From a virus, in IMG/VR virus record IMGVR_UViG_3300047171_000035, positions 1 to 41,538 of that record: a stretch of DNA of 41,538 nucleotides, one strand, 5' to 3'. The notes below the pieces were generated by a model. That model was not told the DNA's origin. It did not search any database and was given only the letters and a program-made list of their open reading frames with translations. Made by a program: the position numbers and the translations under genes. Shown here in pieces: positions 8,101 to 17,260 of this stretch (positions are counted from its first letter, which is position 1; every line of letters starts with the position of its first letter).

Positions 8101-11100
8101 AAGGCTGGTACTGATTCCCTTGAACGACTTTGTAAGAAAGTCCATCAATGCCGTACTCGAACCAATACGCCTCATTCGCACTGGTAAGGATGTGCGCGAG
8201 TTGACCGTCTGGCACAAGGTTGCCCGTCCCAGTCCCAAGTACGGTCGTTACCGGATTGAGCGCAGCGGCGCTAACGCCGAATGATTGCGAAGGCCAAACG
8301 ATAGTTGAACTAGCGCCCGTTTGGTCTACGTAATTAAATCCTAAATCGACCGATTGAGCCGCACCGAAGTTGATGCTAGTAACGAGCGAGTTCGAAATTC
8401 CGAAAGAGTAAATCGCGCCCGCAGTTTGGTTCGAGTGAGTGAACGCAACGCGGTAGTTGACTTGAAGCCCCGCCATCCACTGAGGAACGTTTCCTGAAGT
8501 GAAGTCTGAAACAGTAACGCTTGTGTTTGCCGTGGCTACTGTGCCCGCGACTGAGGCCGCATATTGCGTAATCGAAGAAATCGTCGGCCCTGCGGATAGA
8601 ATCGCATTAGGCATTGCTGCGAGCGACGTAGTTCCAATTTGAATCGTAATCGCAGCGTAGTTTAGGTACGCATCCGCAATGGTCGATTCACCGCCTTGGG
8701 CATTCTCGAAAGAACATCCGAAGTCGTAGCTCTGACCGCCCACGCAATCGGGGTAAGTGAATGTGTAAGTTCCCGAAGCTGACGGGCTCGTTAAAGACGA
8801 ACACGGAATAGAACCGTAAGGCTGATACGTTGAAGCTCCGGCTCCGGCAGTTTTTCGCCAAAACGCAATACGCGAGAGCGAGCCGTTCACAGGCTGATTC
8901 GAAATTGTAATGGTCAACGCGATAGGCGAAGAGATGTTGTTAATAGTCGGCAACGTTGCAATTGACGTACTGCTGTAGGTTGGCGAAATTGAAACGCCGC
9001 CTAGTTGATACTGAGCCGGAATGCCGACGCTCGTAGCAGCGATGTTCGACCACTGCGAAGGTGATGCAATCGTGCCCGGCGCGTTCTGTAAATTCGCGTA
9101 AGCTATCGCGAAGTCGTAGCTCGCACCGTTGCTAAGCGAAAAGAACTGAAACGAAACGGTTTGTGATGCAGCCGGGTTCGGCAAGCCCGCTAGTTGCGAT
9201 TCACCCGCAATCGTCCAAGTCGATTGACCGTGTGTTCGGTAGTACCATATTACTTGCGAACATCCCGAATCTTGAGGGACATTGGCGAGCGGAGCCGTTG
9301 CAATAATCGAACACGTTAGGCCCGACGTTTGAACGACCGGAGAACTTACGGACGGATTGCTAGAAAACGTTGGAGCCGAATAGATTTCCGAATTGAGATT
9401 GTTCAGGCTTATTGAGCCGAACTGTCTCTTATCATCAATGGCTGTGATGATGCCGCCTAAACGATATACGTAGAAAAGCGGAACGACTTGATAGTTCAAG
9501 TATGCATTGCCCGAGGGAATCGTCGTCCCAGCAAATTCGACTATCTGCGGGCCACCTGTGCCCGTATAAATTGTCCCTGATGCTGTGCGGTAAAGGTAAG
9601 CTACCGTCGTAACACCATCGCTCGTAGGCGTGTACGTGAATGACGAAATACTGAAAATCTGCGGACCCGTTGGCGTGACGTAGCAGCACAAGGACCCAGC
9701 GGAAACCGTCAACGTGCTACTGGAGAACGACGGAACTAAACCAGTAACTACGAATCTGTCTTTAGTATTCGAGCTTCCATCAGAGAGCGCAGCCGAAGCA
9801 ATGTAATGCTGACCTGCAATTTGATTGATTAAACGAGTGACGTTCGGGAACGTCTCTTGACCCTTGAACTGCTGCGCGAATTGCTGGTCCCCGGCGGTCC
9901 ATGTGGTCGTGACCGTAGACATATTCGTAAGGCGCGTTACGCCATCTTTGAAGCCCGTTAACGCGAAATAATCTTGTGCTGTAGCAAATGCGCCGGAAAC
10001 ATCAAGAACTGTAGTCGATTGAGTACGCGGAAACGCAGTGATGTTTAAGTAAGACTGACCCCAAGCTTCAGCAGCAGCCTCGGAATACAAGCCAGGGTTG
10101 GAAATCGTGCATTCCCATTGCCCGTAGGTATTAATGCTAAGCTGGTCCTGAACTATTGCGGTAATCGGATTGCCCGAGCCGTCATTACCACCGGAGACCA
10201 AAACGACGTTGCATAGTGGACTCGTTAAATCTTCATCTCGAAGTTGATACGTCGCTACGTTATTGAAGTGCGCGTTCGCACTGTAGCCGGGCGTAGGCGT
10301 AACGACGTTTGCCGATACGGTTGCGGTCGTCGTATTGATGGGCCCGAAGTGAACCTGATTAACTTCGTCGACCCACAACGTGTAAGATACATTCGAAGTA
10401 TTAGCGTTGGCGAAAAGTAAGATGTCCTGAACGATAGACTGAACGCTCGCATTTGTTTGCGAGCCATTGTAAGCTTGACCAGTTCCCAAAGCTTGGCCCA
10501 TCGCGCCGGATACTGCGCCCGTGGTACTCATCACGAAATTTGAAGGCGTTACTTGTAAGTCCCAAGCGCCGGAAACGCTGTACGTGTTCAGCAGTTGATA
10601 GAGAACCCAGCCGCATTCCATGCCGCCGCCATTGGCCGAAGTGTATCGCTGCGCTAATTGCGTCTGATAGCCCGACGTTTCAACTGTCGTAATGTTATCT
10701 TGGACTGCATCACGATTCACGGCTGAGATGTAGCCCGTGTAGCGCAGATTCAGAACCGTGGTATTGACGGCGTAAGAATGCGCTAGGTTCTGATTGAGCG
10801 TCAGCGTTGAACCGCTGATTGACGAGATGGTTACGTTATCGTAGTTTGTTCCGTCCCACACTAAGATATTTTGATTAGCAGCGAAGTAAGACGGGTTCTG
10901 AACGGTGATGCTATTCGCGCCGGAAGTCGCGACGTTTCCTAAAGCATCATTGCGTAAGAAACATTCAAGCCGATTAGGTGAGTTGATGTTCGTCGTGAAC
11001 TGCGTTCCTAATGAAGTCGATTGCTCTAAGCCGTAGCGTAGACGAAAAGTCCCCTTTGAATAGCCGCCGAACTGCGTGTTATCAAAAGAGATTTGGTCGC

Positions 11101-11173
11101 ATTCTAAAAACTGGAGTAATGCGCCGTTGTTGTGAACGCCATTAAATACTGCTACTACTACGTCGAAAGACAT
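5114..11173 (-). CDS. Giant tail-tip/receptor-binding protein with C-terminal intein-like Hint domain (2019 aa)
   Basis: This is the largest gene, directly after the tape measure, where siphoviruses encode baseplate hub and tip proteins. The first 450 or so residues look like a hub/Tal-type domain (MSFDVVVAVFNGVHNNGALL and DEVNQVHFGP). The middle is Ser/Thr/Gly-rich beta structure with fibronectin-like segments. Carbohydrate-binding-like modules begin NLVPDGQLAH and NLVPDSDVKFG. A module GDGSYL-x-G-I/L-I-x-NRH occurs twice. After a glycine linker (GGGGGYKPQ), residues 1883-2015 form a Hint domain: Cys1883, block B DETH around His1946, and a terminal VSHN followed by only IVTE. ATG 11173 is the only suitable start; its ribosome site is weak, and AAGGAG lies about 40 bp upstream. 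Confidence 0.88.
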   Translation of the reverse strand: MSFDVVVAVFNGVHNNGALLQFLECDQISFDNTQFGGYSKGTFRLRYGLEQSTSLGTQFTTNINSPNRLECFLRNDALGNVATSGANSITVQNPSYFAANQNILVWDGTNYDNVTISSISGSTLTLNQNLAHSYAVNTTVLNLRYTGYISAVNRDAVQDNITTVETSGYQTQLAQRYTSANGGGMECGWVLYQLLNTYSVSGAWDLQVTPSNFVMSTTGAVSGAMGQALGTGQAYNGSQTNASVQSIVQDILLFANANTSNVSYTLWVDEVNQVHFGPINTTTATVSANVVTPTPGYSANAHFNNVATYQLRDEDLTSPLCNVVLVSGGNDGSGNPITAIVQDQLSINTYGQWECTISNPGLYSEAAAEAWGQSYLNITAFPRTQSTTVLDVSGAFATAQDYFALTGFKDGVTRLTNMSTVTTTWTAGDQQFAQQFKGQETFPNVTRLINQIAGQHYIASAALSDGSSNTKDRFVVTGLVPSFSSSTLTVSAGSLCCYVTPTGPQIFSISSFTYTPTSDGVTTVAYLYRTASGTIYTGTGGPQIVEFAGTTIPSGNAYLNYQVVPLFYVYRLGGIITAIDDKRQFGSISLNNLNSEIYSAPTFSSNPSVSSPVVQTSGLTCSIIATAPLANVPQDSGCSQVIWYYRTHGQSTWTIAGESQLAGLPNPAASQTVSFQFFSLSNGASYDFAIAYANLQNAPGTIASPSQWSNIAATSVGIPAQYQLGGVSISPTYSSTSIATLPTINNISSPIALTITISNQPVNGSLSRIAFWRKTAGAGASTYQPYGSIPCSSLTSPSASGTYTFTYPDCVGGQSYDFGCSFENAQGGESTIADAYLNYAAITIQIGTTSLAAMPNAILSAGPTISSITQYAASVAGTVATANTSVTVSDFTSGNVPQWMAGLQVNYRVAFTHSNQTAGAIYSFGISNSLVTSINFGAAQSVDLGFNYVDQTGASSTIVWPSQSFGVSAAALNPVTTVLGTGTGNLVPDGQLAHILTSANEAYWFEYGIDGLSYKVVQGNQYQPFGLFSWTSGANSSSRYANSQPFQLVGGTTYTMSCYLDLINASGSGGARIIGPISGTISNTNPGNAASSVASCIQSGGYSGNPSTVFTPSSTGQYVFQFSNSGITVGGSPIFMACAMVQPGSNFTGFLPSTPVQTDTTTANAGTTAYSSAPVPVQSTIVSTPGSDGSYLGTGLIYNRHITGATQDGLNDGSTYQRMPISNMDSNRRALIDFSQTSHLNKNTTYIAGNIPAKNLIVNGNNCSGTAAALPSAYGWTNPYGGANPGNPASNGNYGSFGSISYGKNAATPQGYYQDVPVTGGSAYTFQCLLYAGSSGMLPTMWIGNAAFSTQYNSTLITTANPNDVLPYYSGVTRYNSAVQTANQSGWYMVYGTFTMPYGATSARVLIYDNTNTNGSFYMLGALLVAGNRIQDYIDHDSNAGSVYLGVQAKNTLPLGQHNASVALDGTGSQVNLVPDSDVKFGNSYWITGGGVFTSSYFGYQGFYYSVPSGGSGGNAGQTNFNLSQYPAGYINVTYPLSYTLSATMQAEANSTVSLILLNAQTNTEIGRITSTGGTSGASYGRVVSSPLSPPSGCSQVYLLAQVTASSAEASTNVLLASQIQLEYGNVATGYKENGANHTAGQFEYGAMSTQVKNSLTSAAGGDGSYLTSGIINNRHFNSTGATLTGIQDDSNYRRLSTSSFQSGNTQLTHTAMSPGVQTGLNSSGQLIGVISTTARANASTFLNNQLSLNGFSGGSFPVTTSTNSSNAATASVSWSAFSLYLTDNSAVSIGAGSLNFTGLVGSTTYYFNVWISTIAGEGYTSYQSGSYYVYGSVSSGAQSYAFIQGMNRDGSVAAIINETAATPLAPASGSNTGGGGGYKPQCPAIHQLVETQEHGFIRADELEVGMHLRDYNAGEWNVIQAVRIRDSYIVDVEIADEVLSVDETHLWLAAGGDPNARSLDWVPTTELSLSTLIAGENGEKFFAVQCIGKRVPGQYVQIKCARNRFMLGQAVSHNIVTE
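5117..5527 (-). other. Hint (hedgehog/intein) domain coding segment of the tail-tip protein
   Basis: The 137 C-terminal residues carry the splicing-block order of inteins without a homing endonuclease. Block A is Cys1883 followed by HQLVETQEHGFIRADELEVG, close to the usual intein pattern of a Cys, a short strand and a polar turn before a DEL.VGD-like motif. Block B is VLSVDETHLWL. Blocks F/G are QYVQIKCARNRFMLGQAVSHN, ending in the His-Asn pair used for Asn cyclisation. The residue after Asn is Ile, not Cys/Ser/Thr, so ordinary splicing is unlikely. Bacterial intein-like (BIL) domains lacking that nucleophile cleave instead. Self-cleavage here is therefore a prediction. Confidence 0.78.
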
Positions 11174-11231
11174 TTGAGGGGACCCGTTGCAAAATCAAAC
11201 CGTTAGGCAGACTTCTCCTTAAGTGAAATGG

Positions 11232-14200
11232 TTAGTAAGCGCCGTTCATATTATAGGCGTTGTTGAATCGGTTTCTAAGCTGATAGGTTTCTAAAAGGTT
11301 CGCGAGTTCGCTCATCCCATTAGAACCGACGAGCGTTCCAACTGAGATGTTGATGCTCGTCCCGCTGCCGTTACTTCTCACGACGGGTGAAACAGTAGAC
11401 CCGCCGCTCGTACCGGATGGCGTTAATGCGTTGTAAAGTCCATTCGCAAACGTACCAATCTGAGCGATTGTTGTGGTTTCGAAATTGGGCATCGTGTTTT
11501 TGATGCCGTAAACTCTTGTTGGGTCAGACGCTCCCGTCGTCGATAAGCCCTGTTCAATTTGCGAAAGCGTTTGGTCTAACGTCGCATAGCTGAACGTTCC
11601 GCCCGCGCCAGTAGCGCCCGTAACGTACTGCTGTCCGATGTTCGTATCAAAGTTTAATTTACCCGAGCCTGTTGCGCTCGCGCCAAACATACTCAGAGCC
11701 GCTTGATACTGAGCCGCCGTCTCTCCGGTGTCTTGCATGAATTGCGTTTGACCCTTAGCGAGTTCCATCTCCACGCCCGCGAGCCCAGTAGCACCGTTGA
11801 AAGCCTTTAGCGTGTTTTGGTCCTCAGTGAATGACTGACCGTTGGCTCCGGCGTTTCCGAGCAGGTCCGCGACGCCTTGGCCGTATGCTTGCGTGTTGTA
11901 AATATCGGGCTCGTTAGCAGCCGGAGTGTGATTGCCAAAAAGCGAGCCGAGAAAGCCGCCAACCGCTCCCGCGATGCTGCCGACGACGGGGCCACCTAAC
12001 GCAGTACCGACGACCGTTCCTAAACCGGATAACGTCTGAGCAAATGAACCACCCGATGATAGGCCTTGTACGAGACTGAGGCCACCAGAGATGTAGTTTC
12101 CGGTATCTTGGGCACCGACTGATTTACCGCCGCCGCTGCTGCTCGTAGATGTGGCCGGAAGCGTGTTTTGAAGAGCCGTAAACGACATAGGCGAAACACC
12201 GCTTGTAGAGCCTGTAAGGTGCGCGATTGAAGTCGGTGATAGGTCGATGGCCGAGAGCATACTTGCACTAGATGGAGCCCCGCCGGAGGTCACATTAAAG
12301 AGTGAGCCGAGAACCTGATTAGAGCTACTGAACAGTCCACCCGATGATGAATCATCCCACGAACCCGAGCCCGCGTTACCAAGGTCCGCAGTGAATCCGC
12401 CGCCGCCCGAATCCGAACCGCCGCCCTGACTTGAAGAATTCGCCTTGTTGACCGCAGTCGTAAGTGCGTTAATCGCCGTCGTATTCGTCTGAACGTTCGT
12501 CGTGTTTGAATCGGTTGAAGTTTTAGCGTTATCAGTCGATGTCTTTAGGTCAATGACGGGCTGCTTTAAATCAATCGTTGGCTGCGTATTCTTGTTAACC
12601 GCGAGCGTATTTGCTTGGTCAGCCGCTATCATCTGGTCAAGCTGTGGATTCTTGCCCTGGCCTGCGCTATCGGGAGCCTTGCCTAAACCAAAAAGCGATT
12701 GGAAACCCGAGCTACCCGTAATCATCTGCGAGAATGATTGCGCGTATTGCTTTTCAATCGTCGCCATTACGTCTTTAAGGGCGGACCCAAACGTCTTATG
12801 CTTCTGCAGTACGTCATCAAAAAACACATCGAAGTCTTTGGTAGCATCTTCGAGTGATTTCTTACGAGCTTCATTAGCAGCGTCGATAGCCTTCTTCTGC
12901 GCCTCTAGGGACTCATCAATGTACTTCTTTTGAAGCTGTGCGACTTTATCTTCGTACTCTTTGATAGAGTCCCAGTCGGCAGCATTGCTTGAATCTAAAA
13001 GCGAGAGCTTCTGTTCGTAGTACGTGATTTGTGCAGCCGTCGAAAGGTTGTACGTTTTGATTTCATCGTTCAACGTTTCCGCGAGTTGCGTTTTCTGTCG
13101 GTCCTGAGACAACAAGAAAGCATCCAAAGCGTTCTTAGCTTCAGCTTGCGCCTTCGCGTTTGCTTGTAACGAAGCCGTGTCTTTATCACGAATTGACGTT
13201 ACTTCTTTGATGGACTGAGCGGTTTTGTCGTAAGCTTTTTGTGCAGCTTCTACGGCATCTTTGTGTTCTTTAAGTTCTTGCGTTAATTGCGGAGTTTTGT
13301 CTTTTCCGACAATCTCTTTATCAAAAGCGTTGTAGGATGCCGTAACGCGGTCGAGGTGTTCTTTCTGGTCCGCGTAGGTCGAATTAAGCTGCTTCAATTC
13401 ACCGTTGGATAAATTGATGTGACCCTGTAGCAAGGTATGCTCTTGCGCCAGTGCCGCAGCAGAATCTGCCGCAAGCTTTGCCTTTGCTGCGTTTTCTTCC
13501 GTGACCGTCGTAGCCGATTGTACGGCTGCGCGGTCTTGGTCTAAGGCAGCATCTACATCGTGTAGTTTAGTTTCTAATTCAGCCTGTGAAGCCGTATACT
13601 TCGAAGTCGCATTCGTTGCTTCTTGAATAGGTTCCGAATCATACTTTTCTTTGGGTGCTTTCGCAGCCTTATCACTTCCGCCAATTTCTTGGTCCCGGAT
13701 TTGGAGATTGCCCGGCACCCCTGAGCCCTTGGATGCGCCGCCGCCGGAAGGCCATTTCAAAGAATCAGCTTCTGCCTTCGTGACCTTATCAGCCGTCTCG
13801 GAAATCGAATGCTGCCACTTCTTAAAAGCTTCGGAATGCTCTTTAAATTCTTGGCCCATCTGGTCGGTGTTTAAGCCGAGGATTTGATGCGCGACCTGGC
13901 CCGCACCGATGAAGTTACCCTGTTGAAGGTCGCCCATCAATCCCTTAAGTTCGTTGAACTTCTCTTTAATTTGGTCGATGGCCGTATCTACTGCACCGAC
14001 GATGTTCGCAAGTTGACCTGAGAAGATGTCGTTTAGAATCTTCAAACCGTCAGACGCAAGAACGTTGATGTCATCGTGAAACTTCTTCCAGTTTTCGGTG
14101 AACACACCAATGAAGAAATCCACCTCAGTTTTGATTTCATCGAACATCGCCGAGAACGAATCAATAACGAGCATTAAGCCTGACTTGATTTCATCTAAGA

Positions 14201-15410
14201 AAGCGCCGCCGATGAAATCGACGACCTCGCCTAAAACTTTCATTACTCCGTCAATTTGGGGCTTAAATGCATTGTAGAAATCGACGGCAGCAGTAACGAT
14301 TGATGCGAGCGCAGCCTTCGCGTGGTTGCCGAGATTTTCAAAGTCATCACCGACCGGAGCAAAGTATGTCCGTAGTGCGGCTAAGGCTTCTTGAACATCA
14401 TGAATAGCAGCAGTAACATAAGGGCCGACTGCATCGGCGAATTGCTTAAAGGTTTCGATGCCGTCGTTAACGCCTTGGATGACTGAGACTAAAACCGGAA
14501 CAAGCCCCGAACTGAGGTCCGTAATTAGCTGCTTGAAGTTCTCTGATGAAATCGCTAAAGCGCCCGGCAATGAGTTTTGATATTGTTCAACCGACTGAGC
14601 CGTAGAATCTAGGATGCGTCGGTTGACCTCATCTAACGAGATGCCGTTCTTCGCTTCTTCTTTCGTGATGACACCGAGCGCGACTAAGCCCCGGGTGCGA
14701 CCTAGTACCGCGTTCATCAAAGCATCTTGAACCGAGGCCGAATCACGACCGGATGCGATGGACTCTAGTTCAGCATCCTTCGTAAGCTGCATCGCGGTAT
14801 TAAGCGGGATGTGCGCGGCAGTCATCTTTTGAATGGCTGCTACGGTTTGCTCCGCGCCCGCGCCAGTCGATGAACCTAAAGCATCAGCGAATTCTTTAAT
14901 TTGGTCTTTGGTTGAATCTGCCGCTGCGCCCGTAAGGTGAAGATTTGCAGCAATTTGGTCTAACGATTCGTTTAGTTTGCTTGCAGATTCGACGCCATCT
15001 TTAAGCGTGTTCATCGCTGCTACGACTGCTGCAAGGGCTGCGGTAATAATCAGTAACTCAGGTGCCGCAGCCATCAACGAGGTAAGCGCCTTGGCGAGGT
15101 ATGCCACGCCTTCGGCTCCCTCTACGGCTGCGGGGCCGACGAGCCCGAGCGCAGGCGCTAAGCCTTCAACGCCTTCTTTGAGTGAACGAACGCCCGTTAA
15201 GAGCGTTGCAGTTTCTGAACGGGCTACTTTTAGCTCATTCGAAAACTTTTGCGTACTCGCTGCCGCGCCATCCATCGCCGCATTAGTTGAAGAGCCCGCT
15301 TCTTTAGCGCCGGAAGAGACTTGTCCGAGACCCTCGACAATAGTTCCAAGGTCAGCCTGAAGCTTGCCGATATCGGATTTGATTGTAAAACTAGCAGTTG
15401 AATCGGCCAT
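11232..15410 (-). CDS. Tail tape measure protein (1392 aa)
   Basis: The length, the position between tail chaperone and tail tip, and the composition identify the tape measure protein. It sets tail length and is ejected with the DNA. Residues 90-160 contain hydrophobic stretches (ALGLVGPAAVEGAEGVAYLA, ELLIITAALAAVVAAMNTL). Residues roughly 600-900 are long charged coiled coil. A second glycine-rich hydrophobic segment (GGPVVGSIAGAVGGFLGSLF) lies near the C-terminus. At the usual 0.15 nm per residue the tail would be near 200 nm. Start ATG 15410 has GAGGT 6 bp upstream. No peptidase or transglycosylase motif was seen. Confidence 0.93.
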   Translation of the reverse strand: MADSTASFTIKSDIGKLQADLGTIVEGLGQVSSGAKEAGSSTNAAMDGAAASTQKFSNELKVARSETATLLTGVRSLKEGVEGLAPALGLVGPAAVEGAEGVAYLAKALTSLMAAAPELLIITAALAAVVAAMNTLKDGVESASKLNESLDQIAANLHLTGAAADSTKDQIKEFADALGSSTGAGAEQTVAAIQKMTAAHIPLNTAMQLTKDAELESIASGRDSASVQDALMNAVLGRTRGLVALGVITKEEAKNGISLDEVNRRILDSTAQSVEQYQNSLPGALAISSENFKQLITDLSSGLVPVLVSVIQGVNDGIETFKQFADAVGPYVTAAIHDVQEALAALRTYFAPVGDDFENLGNHAKAALASIVTAAVDFYNAFKPQIDGVMKVLGEVVDFIGGAFLDEIKSGLMLVIDSFSAMFDEIKTEVDFFIGVFTENWKKFHDDINVLASDGLKILNDIFSGQLANIVGAVDTAIDQIKEKFNELKGLMGDLQQGNFIGAGQVAHQILGLNTDQMGQEFKEHSEAFKKWQHSISETADKVTKAEADSLKWPSGGGASKGSGVPGNLQIRDQEIGGSDKAAKAPKEKYDSEPIQEATNATSKYTASQAELETKLHDVDAALDQDRAAVQSATTVTEENAAKAKLAADSAAALAQEHTLLQGHINLSNGELKQLNSTYADQKEHLDRVTASYNAFDKEIVGKDKTPQLTQELKEHKDAVEAAQKAYDKTAQSIKEVTSIRDKDTASLQANAKAQAEAKNALDAFLLSQDRQKTQLAETLNDEIKTYNLSTAAQITYYEQKLSLLDSSNAADWDSIKEYEDKVAQLQKKYIDESLEAQKKAIDAANEARKKSLEDATKDFDVFFDDVLQKHKTFGSALKDVMATIEKQYAQSFSQMITGSSGFQSLFGLGKAPDSAGQGKNPQLDQMIAADQANTLAVNKNTQPTIDLKQPVIDLKTSTDNAKTSTDSNTTNVQTNTTAINALTTAVNKANSSSQGGGSDSGGGGFTADLGNAGSGSWDDSSSGGLFSSSNQVLGSLFNVTSGGAPSSASMLSAIDLSPTSIAHLTGSTSGVSPMSFTALQNTLPATSTSSSGGGKSVGAQDTGNYISGGLSLVQGLSSGGSFAQTLSGLGTVVGTALGGPVVGSIAGAVGGFLGSLFGNHTPAANEPDIYNTQAYGQGVADLLGNAGANGQSFTEDQNTLKAFNGATGLAGVEMELAKGQTQFMQDTGETAAQYQAALSMFGASATGSGKLNFDTNIGQQYVTGATGAGGTFSYATLDQTLSQIEQGLSTTGASDPTRVYGIKNTMPNFETTTIAQIGTFANGLYNALTPSGTSGGSTVSPVVRSNGSGTSINISVGTLVGSNGMSELANLLETYQLRNRFNNAYNMNGAY

Positions 15411-15493
15411 CTTAAACCTCGGAAATTAAAGAGGCCCGCCTCTTCCCATGAATAGGAGAAAATGCGAGCCGTTTTTCTAGTGATTGGTGTTTA

Positions 15494-15667
15494 CTACATC
15501 ACGCCTCTAAGATGAGCCGCGATGTTTTTAGCGAGAAAGTCGGACTGAAGCTTTAGCGACTTAACCGCCATGTGCGTAAGCAGTTGAACTTGGTCCGGGT
15601 ACATCTCGTAGATTTTTTGAATGTCATACTGCGGGTATTGCGCCATTATCAGCGAGTACGTGTCCAT
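15494..15667 (-). CDS. Tail assembly chaperone, frameshift extension (T part of G-GT)
   Basis: This short frame (57 residues from ATG 15667, beginning MDTYSLIMAQYPQYDIQKIY) lies between the chaperone gene and the tape measure. It is open upstream past its ATG to the slippery heptamer at 15685-15691. A -1 shift there joins the last chaperone codons to RQLSGEMDTYS and gives a longer fusion protein, as in the lambda G/GT pair. No clear ribosome site precedes the ATG, which favours expression by frameshifting. In other phages the T domain recruits the tail tube protein to the tape measure scaffold. Confidence 0.75.
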   Translation of the reverse strand: MDTYSLIMAQYPQYDIQKIYEMYPDQVQLLTHMAVKSLKLQSDFLAKNIAAHLRGVM

Positions 15668-15675
15668 TTCGCCGC

Positions 15676-16203
15676 TTAGCTGACGTTTTTTTCTTGACTG
15701 TCACCCGAATCTTTTTGAACCAATTCATTTAAGATTTGCAAAGCTAAAATGAATGCCGATTGAACAGTTCCCTGATTGACGTAAGGCCGAATCGTATCGA
15801 CGGGCTTCTTCGTTACTAGCGCAAGAAAATCGGAAACGATGTAGACAATCGGCTCTTTGTAAGCAATGAGCGAAATTGCCGCGCTATTACGCTTAAGCCA
15901 CGCCTGAGTATCTACGAAATCAATATCACCCGTTAGTTCGCCGCCGTATTGGAACACGGCTTGAACGAACGCACGGATAACGTTAGTCACTTTCTTTTCG
16001 TAAATCTGTCCGAGCGTAAGCTTTGGTACGATTTGCAGAATAGTGCCGTCATCCAGAGTCACGTTTAGATGTTCAGGGCGCAAAATCTTCGCCTGAACGT
16101 CCGGTGAATCTAATGGATTCGGTTCGGCTCCGCCATCGCTTGAAGGCGAGATGCCATCTTGAATTTTCGCCGCATTGCGTTCAGCGTAAGTTTTTCTTCC
16201 CAT
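15676..16203 (-). CDS. Tail assembly chaperone (G-like), source of -1 frameshift product
   Basis: The 175-residue protein starts at ATG 16203, chosen because AGGAG lies 8 bp upstream; an upstream in-frame ATG at 16266 has no such site. It begins MGRKTYAERN, has a central strand-rich part (LNVTLDDGTILQIVPKLTL) typical of tail chaperones, and then helices. Near its end the codons GAA AAA AAC contain A_AAA_AAC, a canonical -1 slippery sequence. The zero-frame product stops four codons after the GAA codon, while the shifted product continues to 15494. Position just before the tape measure agrees. Family membership is inferred from context, not from sequence similarity. Confidence 0.8.
   Translation of the reverse strand: MGRKTYAERNAAKIQDGISPSSDGGAEPNPLDSPDVQAKILRPEHLNVTLDDGTILQIVPKLTLGQIYEKKVTNVIRAFVQAVFQYGGELTGDIDFVDTQAWLKRNSAAISLIAYKEPIVYIVSDFLALVTKKPVDTIRPYVNQGTVQSAFILALQILNELVQKDSGDSQEKNVS
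15685..15691 (-). promoter_or_regulatory. Programmed -1 ribosomal frameshift heptamer A AAA AAC
   Basis: On the minus strand the sequence CAA GAA AAA AAC GTC AGC TAA places A_AAA_AAC in the correct phase for tandem -1 slippage. The stop codon follows two codons later. The -1 frame is open through the next 64 or so codons. This matches tail-chaperone frameshifting in lambda and many siphoviruses. Confidence 0.8.
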
Positions 16204-16285
16204 TTCGTATGCTCCTAATCGTATGCTCCAATGATAGGTCAGCAAGAAGCGCCGGAGCATACCCAACGCTTCTCACCAACGTTTT

Positions 16286-17260
16286 TTATGGTGCGTAAGC
16301 AGTAGCGCCAGTATCAACGACGACAGCCTTCAGAGCATCAGCGGCTCCGGTCGCGCTTTCGTAAGCATTGAACTTGACGGCATACGTTACTACGTCGTTA
16401 CGCTTTGGCGAAAGCGGTGCAGAAGTCACGATGACATTCGGGCAAATAAAGCTTACGCTGTACGGAGTTGAACCGCTCGCGATTGCTGTATGAGTGAAAT
16501 TGATTTGAAAAGGAACTGCAGTAGCACCTAAAGCTAAGTTCGCGATTGCGTCAGATTCATACGTCGCACTAAAGGAACCCGTGACTTGTGCATTTTTTGG
16601 GTTGATGTTACGAACTAGACGACCTGAGCCCGAACCGTAGAACGGCTGCATGTTGTTTTTAAGCGAGATACTGAAACTATCCATGTTCGTAAGCGGGAGG
16701 CTGTTCAAAGACGCAGACGTTACTAGCTGATAGTCGAACGGATTTGCATTACCGAACGTAGGGCTCAACGATTGACTCGCGAGAATAACGTCGTTCTGTG
16801 CGATGACGCCTACTTTTAATTCGAGTAGACCTCCAGCTTTGGCGGAAATATCGACGGAATCAGCGACGCAACCTACCCACTGGTGAACGCTGCCGCCGCC
16901 GTAGTCTGCACTGAGCGTGAATGATGGACGCGGAGCGTACAAGTGCATAATATGCGTGTAAGCTCCAGTTCCCGATACGGAATCAGTACCTAAGCAGATA
17001 CCTAAAACTTGTCCAATGACGTTAGGCTCAGCTTCAATTGAGAACGAGCCCTTTACGTCGATTTGTCCGGGATTTGCAAGCGTATCCGAGACGGTCTTAC
17101 GCGAACCCATTCTTGGAATGAGTTTGTTGGTGTAAGCCATCGCGTCATCAGTCGCAGGTAAATAGAGTGTGGGAGCAACGGCAGTGCCGTAAACATTTTC
17201 GCGAGCTAAGCCTAGTGCGCTGGCCCATCCATACGCGGCTTGAAGTTGGGTCGTCGGCAT
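16286..17260 (-). CDS. Major tail tube protein (324 aa)
   Basis: The gene sits just upstream of the tail chaperone, the usual place for the tube protein. The protein is rich in beta strands and Ser/Thr/Asn. Near its start it has GLARENVYGTAVAPTLYLP, a pattern often seen in siphovirus tube proteins (an 'ExxYGT' opening). Segments such as VKGSFSIEAEPNVIGQVLG and QVTGSFSATYESDAI resemble the repeated tube-fold strands. The ending is Ala-rich and may form an exposed domain. ATG 17260 follows directly after the stop codon of the preceding gene (TTAAATG) with GAGGT upstream, so the two are probably coupled. Confidence 0.85.
   Translation of the reverse strand: MPTTQLQAAYGWASALGLARENVYGTAVAPTLYLPATDDAMAYTNKLIPRMGSRKTVSDTLANPGQIDVKGSFSIEAEPNVIGQVLGICLGTDSVSGTGAYTHIMHLYAPRPSFTLSADYGGGSVHQWVGCVADSVDISAKAGGLLELKVGVIAQNDVILASQSLSPTFGNANPFDYQLVTSASLNSLPLTNMDSFSISLKNNMQPFYGSGSGRLVRNINPKNAQVTGSFSATYESDAIANLALGATAVPFQINFTHTAIASGSTPYSVSFICPNVIVTSAPLSPKRNDVVTYAVKFNAYESATGAADALKAVVVDTGATAYAP

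Noticed and set aside
15676-16266. Longer tail chaperone start at ATG 16266
   Set aside because: The added 21 residues have no ribosome site; AGGAG is placed correctly for ATG 16203.
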